Shown: positions 33,745 to 42,542 of the stretch, in pieces
How positions within the stretch are numbered: position 1 is the stretch's first letter
Layout of the letters: each line of letters opens with the position of its first letter
Origin: Candidatus Acidiferrales bacterium
GTDB lineage: Bacteria > Acidobacteriota > Terriglobia > Acidiferrales > UBA7541
NCBI GenBank assembly: GCA_035934015.1
Contig: DASYYH010000026.1
Coordinates: forward strand, 1 to 64,000
Direction of reading: 5' to 3'
DNA length: 64,000 nt
Notes under the pieces: model-generated
Told to the model about the DNA's origin: nothing
What the model saw: only the letters and a program-made list of their open reading frames with translations
Databases searched by the model: none
Made by a program: the position numbers and the translations under genes

Positions 33745-35016
33745 GAGCGCTGCGTCGATTCTTGGCTGAAGGCACTTACGAGCGAGCCGGTCGAGGCGGT
33801 GCTGGACGCGAGCGCGGAGTTTGCGGCATCGTACGGTGGCAGCACCGCTCTGCTTTGCGGGACTTGAGAGCTGGGCCAGAGCATCGCGCATGATTTCGGC
33901 GGCTCGAAGAGGGTCGTGGGCGCGGTGTTCAAAGTGAATCGCCAACTCAATGCAGGCTTCTGTTTTTTCCACGATGCCGACATTTTTCCTAAGGCGTAAT
34001 TCCTCCCACAGTCGCATAGCAGCAGGATAGTCGCGATCGAGCTTCGCCAAGCGCGCGAGCTGTCCTCGCGCTAAAGTCTCAAGTTCCGGGGGCAAACCGG
34101 CATCGAGAGTGCGGTCGTAAAGCTGACGCGCGCGTGCGCGATGGCCGCGGCGGTTGAGGATGCGAGAGACACCGTAAAGTTCAAACGCGTCCGACTCTTC
34201 CGATTCCGGCGAAGCCAGCAGAGAGAATGCTTTTCGCGTGAGCGCGGCAAGGCCGCGAAGGTCCATCTGATTATGACGGATCACAGGGACGAGCGGCGCT
34301 GCGGCGCCGGTACGCAAGAAATCGAAGTAAATCTGCGGAATCAATTCCGAAAATACATCTCCTTCGCGGCGCCAGCCCAGGACATGCTCCTCGAGCTGCG
34401 AGAGCCGCGCATTGCCGACGCGCAGGCGCCAAAGCTGGCGCGCAGGATGAAGGAGGTCAATATGCGCGAGAGGAAGATGCGGCGGTATGGAGCGCGTCAT
34501 GCGGAAGCGAGTCTCGAGCAAAGGCCAGTCGAAGGATTTGCCGTTGAAAGTCACAAGAATCGGACGCTCGCGCATGCGCGTGCGAAGTTCGAAGAGAACC
34601 GAATGCTCTTCGCTGTGGTCGCGCATGAAAAATTGCTCGACTTCGAGACCGGCGGCGTCCCACCAGGCGATACCGACCAGGAATGCGTAAGTGCCCGAGC
34701 CTCCGGATAGGCCGGTGGTTTCCGTATCGAGGAACAACCAGCGCTGAGGGTCGAGAGCCTCGGAAGGAGCAGCTGGCGAGAGCAAACGAAGTGATTCCAA
34801 GTCCGGGTCCATTGAGGACGGATCGGAATACCAGCGACGGATGGAAAGATGCTCGCCGAAGCGATTGCGCTGCGGCGTCGCGCCGAGAAGCTCAGCGAGA
34901 GAATCGCATCGTTCAACTGTTTGAACAGAGAGTTCGGCTGTCGACGCAGACGCAGGACGATTTGCCGGCCGGAGAGCCTTTAGACTTGCGAATTTGTCTT
35001 TGGGCGCAGTGGCCAT
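33718..35016 (-). CDS. MrfB/YprB-like RNase H-fold exonuclease
   Basis: 432 aa. The DEDD exonuclease core lies at residues about 90-265: LFLDTETTGLSGGSGTYAFL (motif I), LVTFNGKSFDWPLLETRF (motif II), and a late HNQMDLRGLAALT (motif III). C-terminal helical, TPR-like region. In Bacillus, YprB (MrfB) works with the helicase YprA (MrfA) in repair of mitomycin-type adducts. Here the helicase gene ends 12 nt upstream, so the pair is conserved. Function in this organism is inferred. Confidence 0.85.
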   Translation of the reverse strand: MATAPKDKFASLKALRPANRPASASTAELSVQTVERCDSLAELLGATPQRNRFGEHLSIRRWYSDPSSMDPDLESLRLLSPAAPSEALDPQRWLFLDTETTGLSGGSGTYAFLVGIAWWDAAGLEVEQFFMRDHSEEHSVLFELRTRMRERPILVTFNGKSFDWPLLETRFRMTRSIPPHLPLAHIDLLHPARQLWRLRVGNARLSQLEEHVLGWRREGDVFSELIPQIYFDFLRTGAAAPLVPVIRHNQMDLRGLAALTRKAFSLLASPESEESDAFELYGVSRILNRRGHRARARQLYDRTLDAGLPPELETLARGQLARLAKLDRDYPAAMRLWEELRLRKNVGIVEKTEACIELAIHFEHRAHDPLRAAEIMRDALAQLSSPAKQSGAATVRCRKLRARVQHRLDRLARKCLQPRIDAALSAPSARQR

Positions 35017-35028
35017 TTTGACCGGAGC

Positions 35029-37422
35029 TTAACCGTCCAAGCGGCGAAGAATTTCGAGTGCCGCTTCTTTTGCGCGTTCGTGACGCTCGCCAAGCGGGCC
35101 GACACACGACGGGCAGCCCTTCTCGCAAGGGCACGCGGATATAAGTTCATGCGTGCGATGGAGCAGAAGGCTCGAAATGCGATAAAGCGGCCCGCTGAAG
35201 CCGATGCCACCGGGATAAGCGTCGTAAAGATAAAGATTGGGCTCGAAAAATTCCTTGGTCTCCACGGGATCCACGGCCGCTTCGGGGACGTGCTCCCATT
35301 CGGTTTCGACTCCGGGATTTGGCGGACGCTCACCGATGGCGGTGCCAAGATCGCGCCGGTCGCACATCAGGAGCAGAGTGGCGACCGATTCGAGAGCATG
35401 GAGCAAGCCGAACATGCCGCCCTGGCGGTCGGAAACGGAGAAGGGAAGCGAGGCGACGAGCTCGTGATGAAGGGTGAGCCAAAATGCAGTCGTGTGCATT
35501 TCGTTTTCGGGCAATTCGAGTTTTCCGGCGCCGACATTTTCGTTGGTGAAGAATTTGACTTTCTTGAAGCCGACAACTTGTGAGCGAACGAGAACGTCAC
35601 CATGTGCGCGCTCAGATGAGCCAGCGGATGAGTGCGAGCCAGCGATTTCGAGGACGCGAACCTGCGTGTAGCGAATGGCGTCAGTGAAGTAGTCAACATT
35701 GACGCGCTTGACGTAGGCTTTGCGTTCGGCGAAGTCGAGGCGCTCGACATGAAATTGCTGGCCTTCGTGGATATAGATGGCCTTGGGATGCACGGTCGTC
35801 AGAGCGCTCGCAAAATCGACTTCGCCAATCACTTCGGGCCCAGTGGATTCATCGCGCTCGTCGCCGGTGATATCGATAATCACGAAATTGTCGGAAGTGA
35901 CAGAACGCAGGCTGACAGCGTCGGCGGGATACGCTTCCTGAGTCCAGTGAAAGTTGCCGCCGCTCTTGTGAAGAAATCCAGCCTCGGCGAGGCGGTCGCA
36001 GAGCGCGGGCAGATCCACGTCGCCGAAACGTTCTGCGGGATCGAGAGGCAATTCGAAGGCGGCGCACTTCAAGTGATTGACGAGGATTTCCAGATTGTCG
36101 GGCTGAACGTAAGCATGCTCAGGCGAACGCCCGAAGAAATACTCGGGATGCTGGACGATGAATTGATCGAGCGGCGAGGACGAAGCGACCATCACGGCGC
36201 ATGACGTGCCGCTGCGGCGGCCAGCACGGCCAGCACGCTGCCACGTGGAAGCGATGGAACCGGGATAGCCAGCGAGGACCGTAGCGTCGAGCGAGCCGAT
36301 GTCGATGCCGAATTCGAGTGCGTTCGTGGAGACGACGCCACGAATTTTGCCGTCGCGGAGACCGCGTTCGATGTCGCGGCGTTCGCCGGGCAAATACCCA
36401 CCGCGATAGCCGCGAATCGGTTCCGAATGGCCGGGCGAGGCAGGAAAAGCCTGGCGGAGATACGTGAGCATGACTTCCGTGTGCAGGCGGCTATTAGCGA
36501 AAACAATGGTCTGAAGATTGCGGGCCAGCAATTCCTTGGCGACGCGCGTGGCTTCGTTCAGATAGCTGCGGCGGATGCCAAGATTACGATTGATGACAGG
36601 CGGATTATAGAAGACGAATACTTTCTCGGCGGAGGGCGCGCCATTCTCGTCCACGACTTCGACGCGATCCTCGATGAGGCGAGAAGCCAATTCTCCGGGA
36701 TTTGCGATTGTGGCGGAGCAACAGATGAAAGTGGGATTGGAGCCGTAGAATCGCGCGACGCGGCGGAGGCGGCGAAGAACATTGGCGAGATGGCTGCCAA
36801 AAACGCCGCGATAGGTGTGGAGTTCGTCGAGGACGATATAGCGAAGATTTTCAAAGAGGCGCATCCACTTGGTGTGATGTGGGAGGATTCCTGTGTGCAG
36901 CATGTCGGGATTGGTGAGAACAATGTGGCCCCGCTCGCGAATGGCTTTGCGAGCGTCGCCGGGCGTGTCGCCGTCATAAGTGAATACGCCGAAGCGATCA
37001 TTGAGGCGCGTTGCTAGATCGTGCAATTCGGCGAGCTGGTCTTGAGCAAGAGCTTTTGTGGGAAAGAGGTAGAGCGCGCGGGTGTCGGAGCTTTCAAGGA
37101 TGGCGTTGAGCACAGGCAGGTTGTAACAGAGTGTTTTGCCGGAGGCGGTCGGCGTAACGACGACCATATTTTCCCCGCCGTGGACGCGTTCGATGGCTGA
37201 GGCTTGATGCGTGTAAAGCTGCTCAACGCCCTTGGCACGATAAACGGCAGCCAAGTCTGGGGCAACCCACGAAGGCATTGGAGCAAGCTGAGCTTCGCGC
37301 GCAGGGATGCGCTGAACGACAGTCAGGACCTCCCCGGTGCGGTCGCGCGCCGCAATCTCGCGTAGGGCCTCATGGATGACGTCGAGGGAGGCGCGGGTAC
37401 GGACTGCCAGCGATTGTGCCAA
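35029..37422 (-). CDS. MrfA/YprA-like DEAD/DEAH helicase with DUF1998
   Basis: About 797 aa. The frame is open to 37866, but the TTG at 37422 has AGGAG 7 nt upstream and begins a sensible N-terminus (MAQSLAVRTRASLDV). Superfamily 2 motifs: Q-motif region LYTHQASAIERV, Walker A TPTASGKTLCYN, DELHTYRG (DExH), SATIANPGEL, then STNALEFGIDIG and QRAGRAGR. The C-terminal zinc-binding region ends CPCEKGCPSC (four Cys), as in MrfA. Operon with the MrfB-like exonuclease. Confidence 0.92.
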   Translation of the reverse strand: MAQSLAVRTRASLDVIHEALREIAARDRTGEVLTVVQRIPAREAQLAPMPSWVAPDLAAVYRAKGVEQLYTHQASAIERVHGGENMVVVTPTASGKTLCYNLPVLNAILESSDTRALYLFPTKALAQDQLAELHDLATRLNDRFGVFTYDGDTPGDARKAIRERGHIVLTNPDMLHTGILPHHTKWMRLFENLRYIVLDELHTYRGVFGSHLANVLRRLRRVARFYGSNPTFICCSATIANPGELASRLIEDRVEVVDENGAPSAEKVFVFYNPPVINRNLGIRRSYLNEATRVAKELLARNLQTIVFANSRLHTEVMLTYLRQAFPASPGHSEPIRGYRGGYLPGERRDIERGLRDGKIRGVVSTNALEFGIDIGSLDATVLAGYPGSIASTWQRAGRAGRRSGTSCAVMVASSSPLDQFIVQHPEYFFGRSPEHAYVQPDNLEILVNHLKCAAFELPLDPAERFGDVDLPALCDRLAEAGFLHKSGGNFHWTQEAYPADAVSLRSVTSDNFVIIDITGDERDESTGPEVIGEVDFASALTTVHPKAIYIHEGQQFHVERLDFAERKAYVKRVNVDYFTDAIRYTQVRVLEIAGSHSSAGSSERAHGDVLVRSQVVGFKKVKFFTNENVGAGKLELPENEMHTTAFWLTLHHELVASLPFSVSDRQGGMFGLLHALESVATLLLMCDRRDLGTAIGERPPNPGVETEWEHVPEAAVDPVETKEFFEPNLYLYDAYPGGIGFSGPLYRISSLLLHRTHELISACPCEKGCPSCVGPLGERHERAKEAALEILRRLDG

Positions 37423-37524
37423 TCTCTTTCTCCTTCGCCTTTTGTTCGCTAAGGCTAACACTGAGGAGCAAGCGGCGCAATTGGAATTTTGGATTTCGGT
37501 CTGAGATACATACGAAATGGACCC

Positions 37525-37553
37525 TTTTGCCGACGGAGAGGAACGCGTACAAT
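37525..37553 (+). promoter_or_regulatory. Possible promoter of the fluoride-responsive unit
   Basis: TACAAT (37548-37553) is a good -10 box about 20 bp before the aptamer; the -35 (TTTTGC at 37525) is weak. Confidence 0.4.
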
Positions 37554-37573
37554 GGCGTTGTAATCCTAAATGA

Positions 37574-37620
37574 ACGGCGATGGAGTTCGCCGTAACCGTC
37601 CGAAAGGGCTGATGACTCCT
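37574..37620 (+). ncRNA. Fluoride riboswitch aptamer (crcB motif)
   Basis: Conserved segments in order: GGCGATGGAGTTCGCC, AACCG, then GGGCTGATGACTCCT. This is the crcB-motif fluoride aptamer, lying just upstream of crcB. Fluoride binding should stop the terminator hairpin that follows from forming. Confidence 0.96.
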
Positions 37621-37649
37621 GGCTGCCACGAGGCGACCAGGAGTTTTTT
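37616..37649 (+). terminator. Intrinsic terminator of the fluoride riboswitch
   Basis: CTCCTGG (37616-37622) pairs with CCAGGAG (37637-37643) and is followed by TTTTTT. Its 5' arm includes the last bases of the aptamer (CTCCT), so the two structures exclude each other: an ON switch. Confidence 0.92.
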
Positions 37650-37682
37650 GTTGAGCGCCAGTGGCGCAGAATCGGAGCAAAA

Positions 37683-38054
37683 GTGCGGATCTTGTTGCTG
37701 GCAGGGTTTGGAATCGCGGGGACGCTGGCGCGCTACGGTTTGGAGGGCTTGATCCAGGAGCGAACAGGATCCGGCTTTCCTTTTGGGACGCTGTGCGTGA
37801 ATCTTTCGGGATGTTTCTTGTTGGGCCTTGTGGGGAAGTTTGCGTTAAACCACGTCTCGATTTCACCAGACTGGCGCATCGGAATCACGGTCGGATTCTT
37901 TGGGGCTTTCACGACGTTTTCGACGTTCGGCTGGGAAAGCGTCCGCCTGCTTGAAGATGGAGAATGGACAAGAGCGCTGCTTTACATCTTGGCAAGCGTG
38001 CTTGTGGGATTGGTGTTCATGCTCGCAGGAATGCGGCTTGGCGATGCGCTATAG
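37683..38054 (+). CDS. crcB: Fluoride exporter CrcB/Fluc
   Basis: 123 aa with four helices, the dual-topology fluoride channel. Seen: GIAGTLARYGLEG, FGTLCVNLSGCFLLG (with the conserved Asn), and the GAFTTFSTFGWE signature containing the channel Phe/Thr residues. GTG start with GGAG about 6 nt upstream. Controlled by the riboswitch immediately upstream and followed 9 bp later by a DUF190 gene. Confidence 0.96.
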   Translation: MRILLLAGFGIAGTLARYGLEGLIQERTGSGFPFGTLCVNLSGCFLLGLVGKFALNHVSISPDWRIGITVGFFGAFTTFSTFGWESVRLLEDGEWTRALLYILASVLVGLVFMLAGMRLGDAL

Positions 38055-38063
38055 GAGACTGCC

Positions 38064-38411
38064 ATGACACACGAAAAGTTCGAAGGCGAACGCACATTGA
38101 TGCGGATTCACATCGGGGAATCGGACCACTGGCATGGGAAACCTCTCTATCAAGCGATTGTCGAAATGCTGAGGCGAGAAAAGTTTTCCGGCGTGACAGT
38201 GCTGCGGGGAGTCGGCGGCTATGGAAGTTCAAGCGTGTACCACACTGACAAGATCTTGAGGCTCTCGCAGGACTTGCCGATGGTTATCGAAATCGTGGAA
38301 TACACGGAACGCATCGAACAGATTCTGCCCCAACTCGACGAAATGGTTGAGGGCGGCCTGATCACGCTTGAAAAGGTGCGCGTGATCCTCTACCGAAGCG
38401 CCAAGCATTAG
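38064..38411 (+). CDS. DUF190 protein
   Basis: 115 aa, ferredoxin-like PII-type fold expected. Signature GESDHWHGKPLYQAIVEML, then GVTVLRGVGGYGSSSVYHT, VIEIVEY and LITLEKVRVILY, all typical of DUF190. DUF190 genes are often found beside crcB; here the gap is 9 bp, so it should share the fluoride control. Biochemical role not established. Confidence 0.9.
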   Translation: MTHEKFEGERTLMRIHIGESDHWHGKPLYQAIVEMLRREKFSGVTVLRGVGGYGSSSVYHTDKILRLSQDLPMVIEIVEYTERIEQILPQLDEMVEGGLITLEKVRVILYRSAKH

Positions 38412-38444
38412 AGCCGAGTTAGGGAAAGACGGCGGGCTCGGAAT

Positions 38445-38867
38445 ATGAGTGAGAAACTAAAGCTCAGCGAAAACCACAAGCGAGTTGTATCTGTATTGCT
38501 ACGCGGCATTGAAGCAACGTGCGATGAGGTCGAAGCTACGCTCGACGAAACGACGGGCGTGATGCGGATGGTGAGCGACGATCTTTCGACGGAACAAGGC
38601 AAAACGCTGCGGCGAATGAGCGAGGCGGTGCGCTCGGAAATTCGGCGGATCACCTCGGAGATCGAATTGGACCTGGCGACGAATTCGCGGAGGCGGAGGA
38701 TTCGCGCGCTGGTGTCGAGCGCTATCATCAATTTGGAGGAGTCAGATCCAAAAAAGTTGCGCGGCTATGGATTTCTGGCGGAAGAAGCGGTAAAGCATCT
38801 TGAGAATGAGTTCGCGAAGCTGCTCACGATGCTGGATGAAATGGCGGAAGTCGTTGAGCGAACATAG
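38445..38867 (+). CDS. Helical cytoplasmic protein of unknown function
   Basis: 140 aa, almost entirely alpha-helical and charged (EATCDEVEATLDE, TLRRMSEAVRSEIRRITSEIE, LENEFAKLLTMLDEM), with coiled-coil-like heptads. No membrane segment or catalytic motif. Not recognised. 33 bp after DUF190 on the same strand, so possibly transcribed with the fluoride unit. Confidence 0.6.
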   Translation: MSEKLKLSENHKRVVSVLLRGIEATCDEVEATLDETTGVMRMVSDDLSTEQGKTLRRMSEAVRSEIRRITSEIELDLATNSRRRRIRALVSSAIINLEESDPKKLRGYGFLAEEAVKHLENEFAKLLTMLDEMAEVVERT

Positions 38868-38928
38868 GCCGGGCGACTGGAAGCGAATCACAGTGGCTCG
38901 AAACAGCATGACGCTATAGAATGGCGGT

Positions 38929-39291
38929 ATGGCGCAAGCTCTTCTGGTTTTCGACTTTAGGAAGAACGAAGAAGCGGCACAGCAGGCGCGGCACCGCATT
39001 GACGGATGGAAACAGGGATTTCGACTCGGTAACAAGCTGCAATTCAAATTCGAAAGAACATCCTCTGATTCCGCGAAGGATGCAAGGACCAAAGTCAATG
39101 AATCCAGCGCCGATACACGTGTGCGCCTATTCGTGCGCCTCGACTTTTCGAATCACGAAAAGCATTTGTTCCAAACGTGGATCAAACGGATTCCGAGCGA
39201 AGAGCCCTTTAAATCTGCCGAGTCCGAAATCGTTAGGGCGAATGAGGACGGCTTCGAGAAGACGAACAACTTATACGAATCTTTGGCATAG
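38929..39291 (+). CDS. Small charged protein of unknown function
   Basis: 120 aa, rich in Lys, Arg, Glu and Phe, without membrane segments. Contains MAQALLVFDFRKNEEAAQQA and RVRLFVRLDFSNHEKH. Not recognised. Codon pattern and length look real, but no strong Shine-Dalgarno is seen. Confidence 0.5.
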   Translation: MAQALLVFDFRKNEEAAQQARHRIDGWKQGFRLGNKLQFKFERTSSDSAKDARTKVNESSADTRVRLFVRLDFSNHEKHLFQTWIKRIPSEEPFKSAESEIVRANEDGFEKTNNLYESLA

Positions 39292-39357
39292 GCTGGACGG
39301 AAATTCGCTCTGCTATAATTGTCGTGCCACCCACCAGTACGATGCGAAAGGAAACTG

Positions 39358-41514
39358 ATGGCCCTGCAGACAAAGACAAGAACAGCAAAATTTGACGCCG
39401 CCAAGTATCACGGACTCGACCGCGATGCCTTGATTCGCTTGTACCGTACAATGTTTTTGTCACGGCGGCTCGATGACCGCGAGATTCAGCTCAAACGCCA
39501 GAACAAGATCTATTTTCAGATCAGCGGCGCGGGGCACGAAGCAGCTACGGCTGCCGCCGGACTCGTTCTTAAACCGGGCTACGACTGGTTCTATCTCTAC
39601 TACCGCGACCGTGCGCTCTGCCTGATGCTAGGAGTGACGGCATACGAAATGCTGCTCGAAGGAGTAGGTGCGAAAGACGATCCGGCGTCGGGTGGGCGGC
39701 AGATGCCATCGCACTGGGGCCACCAAGCGCACAACATCGTTTCCAGGTCTTCTCCTACGGGGACGCAATGGTTACAAGCAGTTGGAGCGGCGGAAGCATC
39801 CCTTTATTACGACCAGTTTCCAAAATCGCTGAAACAGGCGGAGGCTGCGCCGCTCGGAAATGCGGTGCGCCATTATCGCGACGAAGTTGTTTGTGTTTCC
39901 GGCGGCGAAGGTGCGACGAGCGAAGGAGAATTTTGGGAGGCGATTAATACAGCGTGCCTTCGAAAGTTGCCCGTCATTTTCCTAGTAGAAAACAATGGCT
40001 ACGCGATTTCGGTGCCTTCGGAAGTGCAGCATCCGGGAGGAAGCGTATCGCGGCTGCTGTCGAATCATCCGAATTTACACATTGAAGATTACGATGGCAC
40101 GGACCCACTGGAAAGCTATGCCGCGGCACAGCGCGCGGCAACGCATTGTCGCGAGCGGCGCGGGCCGGCGCTGCTCCACGCTCACGTGACGCGCCCTTAT
40201 TCGCATTCCTTATCTGACGACGAAAAACTCTACAAGACGGCGGAAGAGCGGGAGATGGAGGCGCATCGCGATCCGATACCGAAATTCGGTTTGTTTCTGG
40301 TGCGCGAAGGAGTTTTGGACGAGCAAGACCTGGAGGCGCTGGAAGCGGGTGTGGAGAAAGAAATTCTCGAGGCCACGGATCGCGCTCTTGCGGCAGAGAT
40401 TCCGTCGGCGGATTCGATTTACGATTTCGTGTACTCGCCAGATATAGATCCCAAGAGCGAAGCCTTTGCGACAAAGCCGGCGAATGCTGGTTCGGCGTTG
40501 ACGATGGTGGAGATGGTATCGGCGACGCTAATGGATGAGATGGGGCGCGATGAACGTATCGTTGTTTTCGGCGAAGATGTGGCCGATTGCAGCCATGAAG
40601 AAAACCTAAATAAGGTCAAGGGCAAAGGCGGAGTATTCAAAGCGACGGCTGGACTTCAGCGCAAATACGGCGGAGAGCGTGTCTTCAATTCGCCGCTCGC
40701 GGAAGCGAACATTGTTGGACGCGCTATCGGAATGTCCACGCGCGGAATGAAGCCTGTGGTGGAAATTCAGTTTTTTGACTACATCTGGCCTGCAATGATG
40801 CAAATTCGCAACGAGCTGGCGACGACAAGGTGGCGTTCGGGGGGGAATTTCAAATCGCCAGCGGTGATACGCGTGGCGATTGGTGGATATTTAACCGGCG
40901 GAGCGATCTATCACAGCCAATCCGGGGAAGTGATGTTCACGCATCAGCCCGGCCTGCGGGTTGTGATGCCTTCGACGGCGCTGGACCTCTGCGGACTGCT
41001 GCGGACCTCGATCCGATGCGATGATCCGGTGATGTTTCTCGAACATAAGCATCTCTATCGGCAACCATACAATCGCGAGCCGTATCCGGGCGCGGATTTC
41101 ACGATTCCATTTGGCAAAGCGCGCATGGTTCGCGAAGGCAAGGACGTGAGCATCATCACTTACGGAGCAGTGGTTCATCGCGCTGAAGTGGCCGCCGCGG
41201 AGCTGGCTCGGCAGGGCACGGATGTCGAGATCATCGACCTGCGGACGTTGAGCCCTTACGATTGGGAAGCAATCGCCCGGTCGGTGCGGAAGACAAATCG
41301 AGTGATCGTTGCCTACGAAGATACGCTTTCATGGGGTTACGGAGCGGAAATCGCAGCGCGCATTGCCGACGAGTTATTCGAGGAGCTGGATGCACCAGTT
41401 CGCCGCGTGGCAGCGACAGACACATTCTGTGCCTATCAGCCGAAGCTCGAAGATAAGATTTTGCCGCAGACGGAGGATATCGTTAGGGCAGTGCGTGAGC
41501 TGATAGCGTTCTGA
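39358..41514 (+). CDS. 2-oxoacid dehydrogenase E1, fused alpha and beta subunits
   Basis: 718 aa. Start at the ATG at 39358 with AAGGA about 5 nt upstream; the frame extends slightly further but without support. The N-terminal half is E1-alpha: [27 protein letters not shown], and the thiamine-diphosphate motif [14 protein letters not shown]...ENN near residues 184-220. The C-terminal half (from about 380) is E1-beta: [39 protein letters not shown]. Resembles branched-chain 2-oxoacid or pyruvate dehydrogenase E1; the substrate is not resolved, and no E2 or E3 gene is in the window. Confidence 0.9.
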   Translation: MALQTKTRTAKFDAAKYHGLDRDALIRLYRTMFLSRRLDDREIQLKRQNKIYFQISGAGHEAATAAAGLVLKPGYDWFYLYYRDRALCLMLGVTAYEMLLEGVGAKDDPASGGRQMPSHWGHQAHNIVSRSSPTGTQWLQAVGAAEASLYYDQFPKSLKQAEAAPLGNAVRHYRDEVVCVSGGEGATSEGEFWEAINTACLRKLPVIFLVENNGYAISVPSEVQHPGGSVSRLLSNHPNLHIEDYDGTDPLESYAAAQRAATHCRERRGPALLHAHVTRPYSHSLSDDEKLYKTAEEREMEAHRDPIPKFGLFLVREGVLDEQDLEALEAGVEKEILEATDRALAAEIPSADSIYDFVYSPDIDPKSEAFATKPANAGSALTMVEMVSATLMDEMGRDERIVVFGEDVADCSHEENLNKVKGKGGVFKATAGLQRKYGGERVFNSPLAEANIVGRAIGMSTRGMKPVVEIQFFDYIWPAMMQIRNELATTRWRSGGNFKSPAVIRVAIGGYLTGGAIYHSQSGEVMFTHQPGLRVVMPSTALDLCGLLRTSIRCDDPVMFLEHKHLYRQPYNREPYPGADFTIPFGKARMVREGKDVSIITYGAVVHRAEVAAAELARQGTDVEIIDLRTLSPYDWEAIARSVRKTNRVIVAYEDTLSWGYGAEIAARIADELFEELDAPVRRVAATDTFCAYQPKLEDKILPQTEDIVRAVRELIAF

Positions 41515-41599
41515 TTCTGCGGCGCTCGCATGAAACCTTTTTAGCAGCCAAGTCGTATCTGAATTACAGAGGCTGAGGAAGGAACATGTGGAGGCGACG

Positions 41600-41947
41600 A
41601 TGATTTGTCCTAAATGTCAGAGAGAAATCGCGGATTACTCAAGCTATTGCTATTACTGCGGCACGCGGCAGGCCCGCGCGGCAGAGGTTGGTGCGCCGCC
41701 GCGGCGGCTGCACCGTTCCGCTATCGATTCCAAAGTCGCAGGAGTGTGTGGCGGATTGGGCGAATATTTCGACACGGATTCGACGATTGTACGGCTCGTT
41801 TGGGCGCTCGTCACCATATTCACGGGAATCGTGCCGGGGTTGCTCGTGTATCTGGCCGCGTGGTTAATTATGCCGTTGGGGCCCGTGTTCGTTCAATCTG
41901 GCGCTCCTGCGCCGTCTCCCGACGCATCGCAGACACCCCGTGCCTAG
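41600..41947 (+). CDS. PspC-domain protein with zinc ribbon
   Basis: 115 aa. ATG at 41600 with GGAGG 5 nt upstream. N-terminal zinc-ribbon cysteines (CPKC ... CYYCG, residues 3-20), then a PspC domain (KVAGVCGGLGEYFDTDSTIVRLVW) ending in two membrane helices (IFTGIVPGLLVYLAAWLIMP). PspC proteins act in envelope stress sensing; the ribbon fusion is a common bacterial variant. Confidence 0.88.
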   Translation: MICPKCQREIADYSSYCYYCGTRQARAAEVGAPPRRLHRSAIDSKVAGVCGGLGEYFDTDSTIVRLVWALVTIFTGIVPGLLVYLAAWLIMPLGPVFVQSGAPAPSPDASQTPRA

Positions 41948-41988
41948 GCTGGGACGCGTCGCTGCGCTTTGTTGCATAGGGCCCGCCC

Positions 41989-42396
41989 CTAGGCCTTATC
42001 CTTAAAAATTGCCCGATCCAGAGAAATTGCACCTGCTCCCACGGCTACGAGAGCGAATGCACCGACCGCGCAGGCCAGCGGGAATTGATAGTTGCCCACC
42101 GCCATGATGCCGCCCTGCGGCAGATGCACCTTGAGGATGGCAATGGCCATTTCGCCAGCAATCAGGAGAGCGGCGATTCGCGTGAATAGACCCGCAATCA
42201 AGAGAATCCCACCGAATAGCTCCACTATTCCCGATATGTAAGCGAAGTAGGAAGGAAAGCCCATGTGTGGGAAGGCTTGCAATGTCTCATGGGTATGCGT
42301 GATGAGTTTGGGCCAGCCATGGTAGATGAAAATAACCCCGAGCCCGACGCGAAGGATTAGAAGCGCAAGCGGCTTTAATCTTTCGAGATTATGCAT
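41989..42396 (-). CDS. DoxX-family membrane protein
   Basis: 135 aa with four helices. ATG at 42396 with AGGAGG 6 nt upstream. Family motifs LLILRVGLGVIFIYHGWPKL, SGIVELFGGILLIAGLFTR and AILKVHL. The type is often linked to quinone or thiol redox at the membrane; role here unknown. Converges with the PspC gene. Confidence 0.88.
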   Translation of the reverse strand: MHNLERLKPLALLILRVGLGVIFIYHGWPKLITHTHETLQAFPHMGFPSYFAYISGIVELFGGILLIAGLFTRIAALLIAGEMAIAILKVHLPQGGIMAVGNYQFPLACAVGAFALVAVGAGAISLDRAIFKDKA

Positions 42397-42527
42397 CGTC
42401 ACCCTCCTAGCTGGAGGCTATACCTCATTTGTGCAGTCACTCCCCCAAGCGGTGGCATTTTAGCAGAAACCTGGCCAGTTCCAAGGCGCAGCCGGTTCGG
42501 CAGTCTGCAGCATCTTATACATTGATG

Positions 42528-42542
42528 TACAATCAAGCTTTG
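42528..42542 (+). promoter_or_regulatory. -10 box suggesting a leaderless pfkA transcript
   Basis: TACAAT at 42528-42533 ends 8 bp before the GTG start, which has no Shine-Dalgarno. Transcription would start at or very near the start codon. Confidence 0.4.

Noticed and set aside
37423-37866. N-terminal extension of the MrfA-like helicase
   Set aside because: It runs antisense through the fluoride riboswitch and crcB start and shows no helicase sequence; the TTG with AGGAG is better.
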